Shown here piece after piece: positions 63,265 through 64,000 of a stretch of DNA of 64,000 bases; within the stretch, counting starts at the first letter, position 1, and every line of letters begins with the position of its first letter. The translations under genes and the position numbers were made by a program. The stretch spans positions 558,001-622,000 of the forward strand of contig CP170502.1 of the NCBI GenBank assembly GCA_047947185.1, in the 5' to 3' direction. Below the pieces are notes generated by a model, which searched no databases, had not been told where the DNA came from, and was given only the letters and a program-made list of their open reading frames with translations. The DNA is from JANQJA01 sp047947185 (GTDB lineage Bacteria; Pseudomonadota; Gammaproteobacteria; Pseudomonadales; Azotimanducaceae).

Positions 63265-64000
63265 ATGACAGGGATAGTAATTATTGGTGCCGGACAGGCA
63301 GCGGGACAGGCGGCGGCGAGCCTTCGGCAGGAAGGTTACGAGGGCAGTATCACAATTTTCGGCGACGAGACACATCCGCCCTATCAGAGACCCCCGCTCT
63401 CCAAACAGTACCTCTCACGCGAACACGGCCTTGAGAAGGTCTATCTGCGGCCAGAAAAGTTTTATGCTGACAAGTCCATTGACCTGCACACGGGCGTCCA
63501 GGTCACGGCTATTGACCCGCAGGCCCACCTGGTCACCACTGACAGTGGCGATGCGGTGCCCTACCACAAACTGCTGATTGCAACCGGCAGCCGGCCGCGC
63601 AAGCTGAATATCCCAGGCAGTGAACTGCCCGGCATCTTCTACCTGCGCAGCATCGCGGACGTTGACGCCATAGCCGCTGCCATGGACAAGGCAAAGCGGG
63701 TTGTTATCGTTGGCGGTGGTTACATTGGACTGGAAGTTGCTTCTGTTGCGGTCACACGCGGGCACGAGGTCAGTGTGCTTGAGATGGAAGATCGAATCCT
63801 GCAGCGTGTGACCACGCCTGAAATGAGTGCCTACTATGACCAGTTGCACCGCGCCCGCGGTGTCAAGATTCTCACCAACACGCTGGTCAGCGGTTTCGAG
63901 GGAGACACCTGTGTCACGCACGTCAAGTGTGGTGATGAGCTTATTCCTGCTGACCTGGTGATTGTAGGCATTGGTATTGTCCCCAATGTTGAGCTGGCTG
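63265..64000 (+). CDS. ferredoxin/rubredoxin reductase-like FAD oxidoreductase, 3' cut by window end
   Basis: 245 codons are visible without a stop. The protein starts TGIVIIGAGQAAGQAAASL (FAD loop), continues QRPPLSKQYLS, LLIATGSRPRKL and RVVIVGGGYIGLEVAS (NAD loop), the order of class I-like ferredoxin reductases for P450 or dioxygenase systems. The end lies beyond 64000, so partner genes are unknown. Confidence 0.88.
   Translation, partial: MTGIVIIGAGQAAGQAAASLRQEGYEGSITIFGDETHPPYQRPPLSKQYLSREHGLEKVYLRPEKFYADKSIDLHTGVQVTAIDPQAHLVTTDSGDAVPYHKLLIATGSRPRKLNIPGSELPGIFYLRSIADVDAIAAAMDKAKRVVIVGGGYIGLEVASVAVTRGHEVSVLEMEDRILQRVTTPEMSAYYDQLHRARGVKILTNTLVSGFEGDTCVTHVKCGDELIPADLVIVGIGIVPNVELA

Noticed and set aside
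1..64000. CRISPR arrays, rRNA, insertion sequences, prophage genes
   Set aside because: No regularly spaced repeats, no rRNA-like blocks and no transposase, integrase or phage structural motif were seen in any frame.

Overview
The window reads as a chromosomal segment of a Gammaproteobacterium with fairly high GC (about 60% by eye, not computed). Lineage clues are RapA/HepA, a split class II ribonucleotide reductase (NrdJa/NrdJb), DUF1853 and DUF1244 proteins, an MdlA/MdlB-type ABC pair, a queuosine-tRNA mannosyltransferase and a fused NADH-dehydrogenase-like/SelD protein. Three acyl-CoA synthetases, a class III CoA-transferase, two SDRs, a phytanoyl-CoA-type dioxygenase, a luciferase-like monooxygenase and several alpha/beta hydrolases point to a free-living heterotroph that degrades lipid-like or xenobiotic carbon. 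The species cannot be fixed from the sequence alone. Genes are densely packed, with many 4-26 bp overlaps.

Layout. 0-5 kb: an outer-membrane protein, then a TetR-regulated ABC-2 exporter (permease, ATPase, HlyD-type lipoprotein, repressor) with a palindromic operator candidate. 5-16 kb: scattered metabolic genes (CoA-transferase, dienelactone hydrolase, PhnD-like binding protein, nucleoside hydrolase, SlyD-type FKBP, PhyH dioxygenase, hydroxyacid dehydrogenase, SDR, LLM oxidoreductase) and a DUF222-HNH nuclease behind an excellent LexA/SOS box. 16-19 kb: an islet of unlike genes, including an aminoglycoside-nucleotidyltransferase-like gene, on the 3' side of the selenocysteine tRNA gene selC. 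19-28 kb: acyl-CoA synthetases, a GH3 glycosidase, the NDH-SelD fusion and an esterase. 28-40 kb: DUF1853, TraB/GumN, an MdlAB-like ABC pair, a split spermidine-synthase-like pair, a third acyl-CoA synthetase divergent from a D-aminoacylase-like amidohydrolase, PilZ and SDR genes.

40-44 kb is the dNTP operon nrdJa-nrdJb-thyA. Directly upstream lies a run of seven 11/12-bp units whose reverse complement resembles DnaA boxes (TTATnCA...). 44-48 kb: a YtrA-type GntR regulator, apparently lacking a canonical start codon at the homologous position, with an ABC exporter and a PQQ/cytochrome c lipoprotein dehydrogenase in one overlapping operon. 50-56 kb: a possible polyphosphate/phosphate envelope cluster (exported Ser/Thr-type phosphatase, Ppk1, CotH-like exported protein, SdiA-regulated-type beta-propeller, DUF4956 membrane protein), then M48 peptidase and LemA. 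58-64 kb: DUF1244, RapA, FKBP, queuosine-tRNA mannosyltransferase and the start of a ferredoxin-reductase-like flavoprotein cut by the window end.

No CRISPR array, rRNA, transposase or integrase was seen. Most interesting for follow-up: the phased repeat array before nrdJab-thyA, the polyphosphate-linked cluster, the SOS-box HNH gene, the shortened acceptor branch of selC with its neighbouring islet, a strong hairpin that would hide the ribosome-binding site of the TraB/GumN gene, and the start-codon anomaly of the GntR gene.
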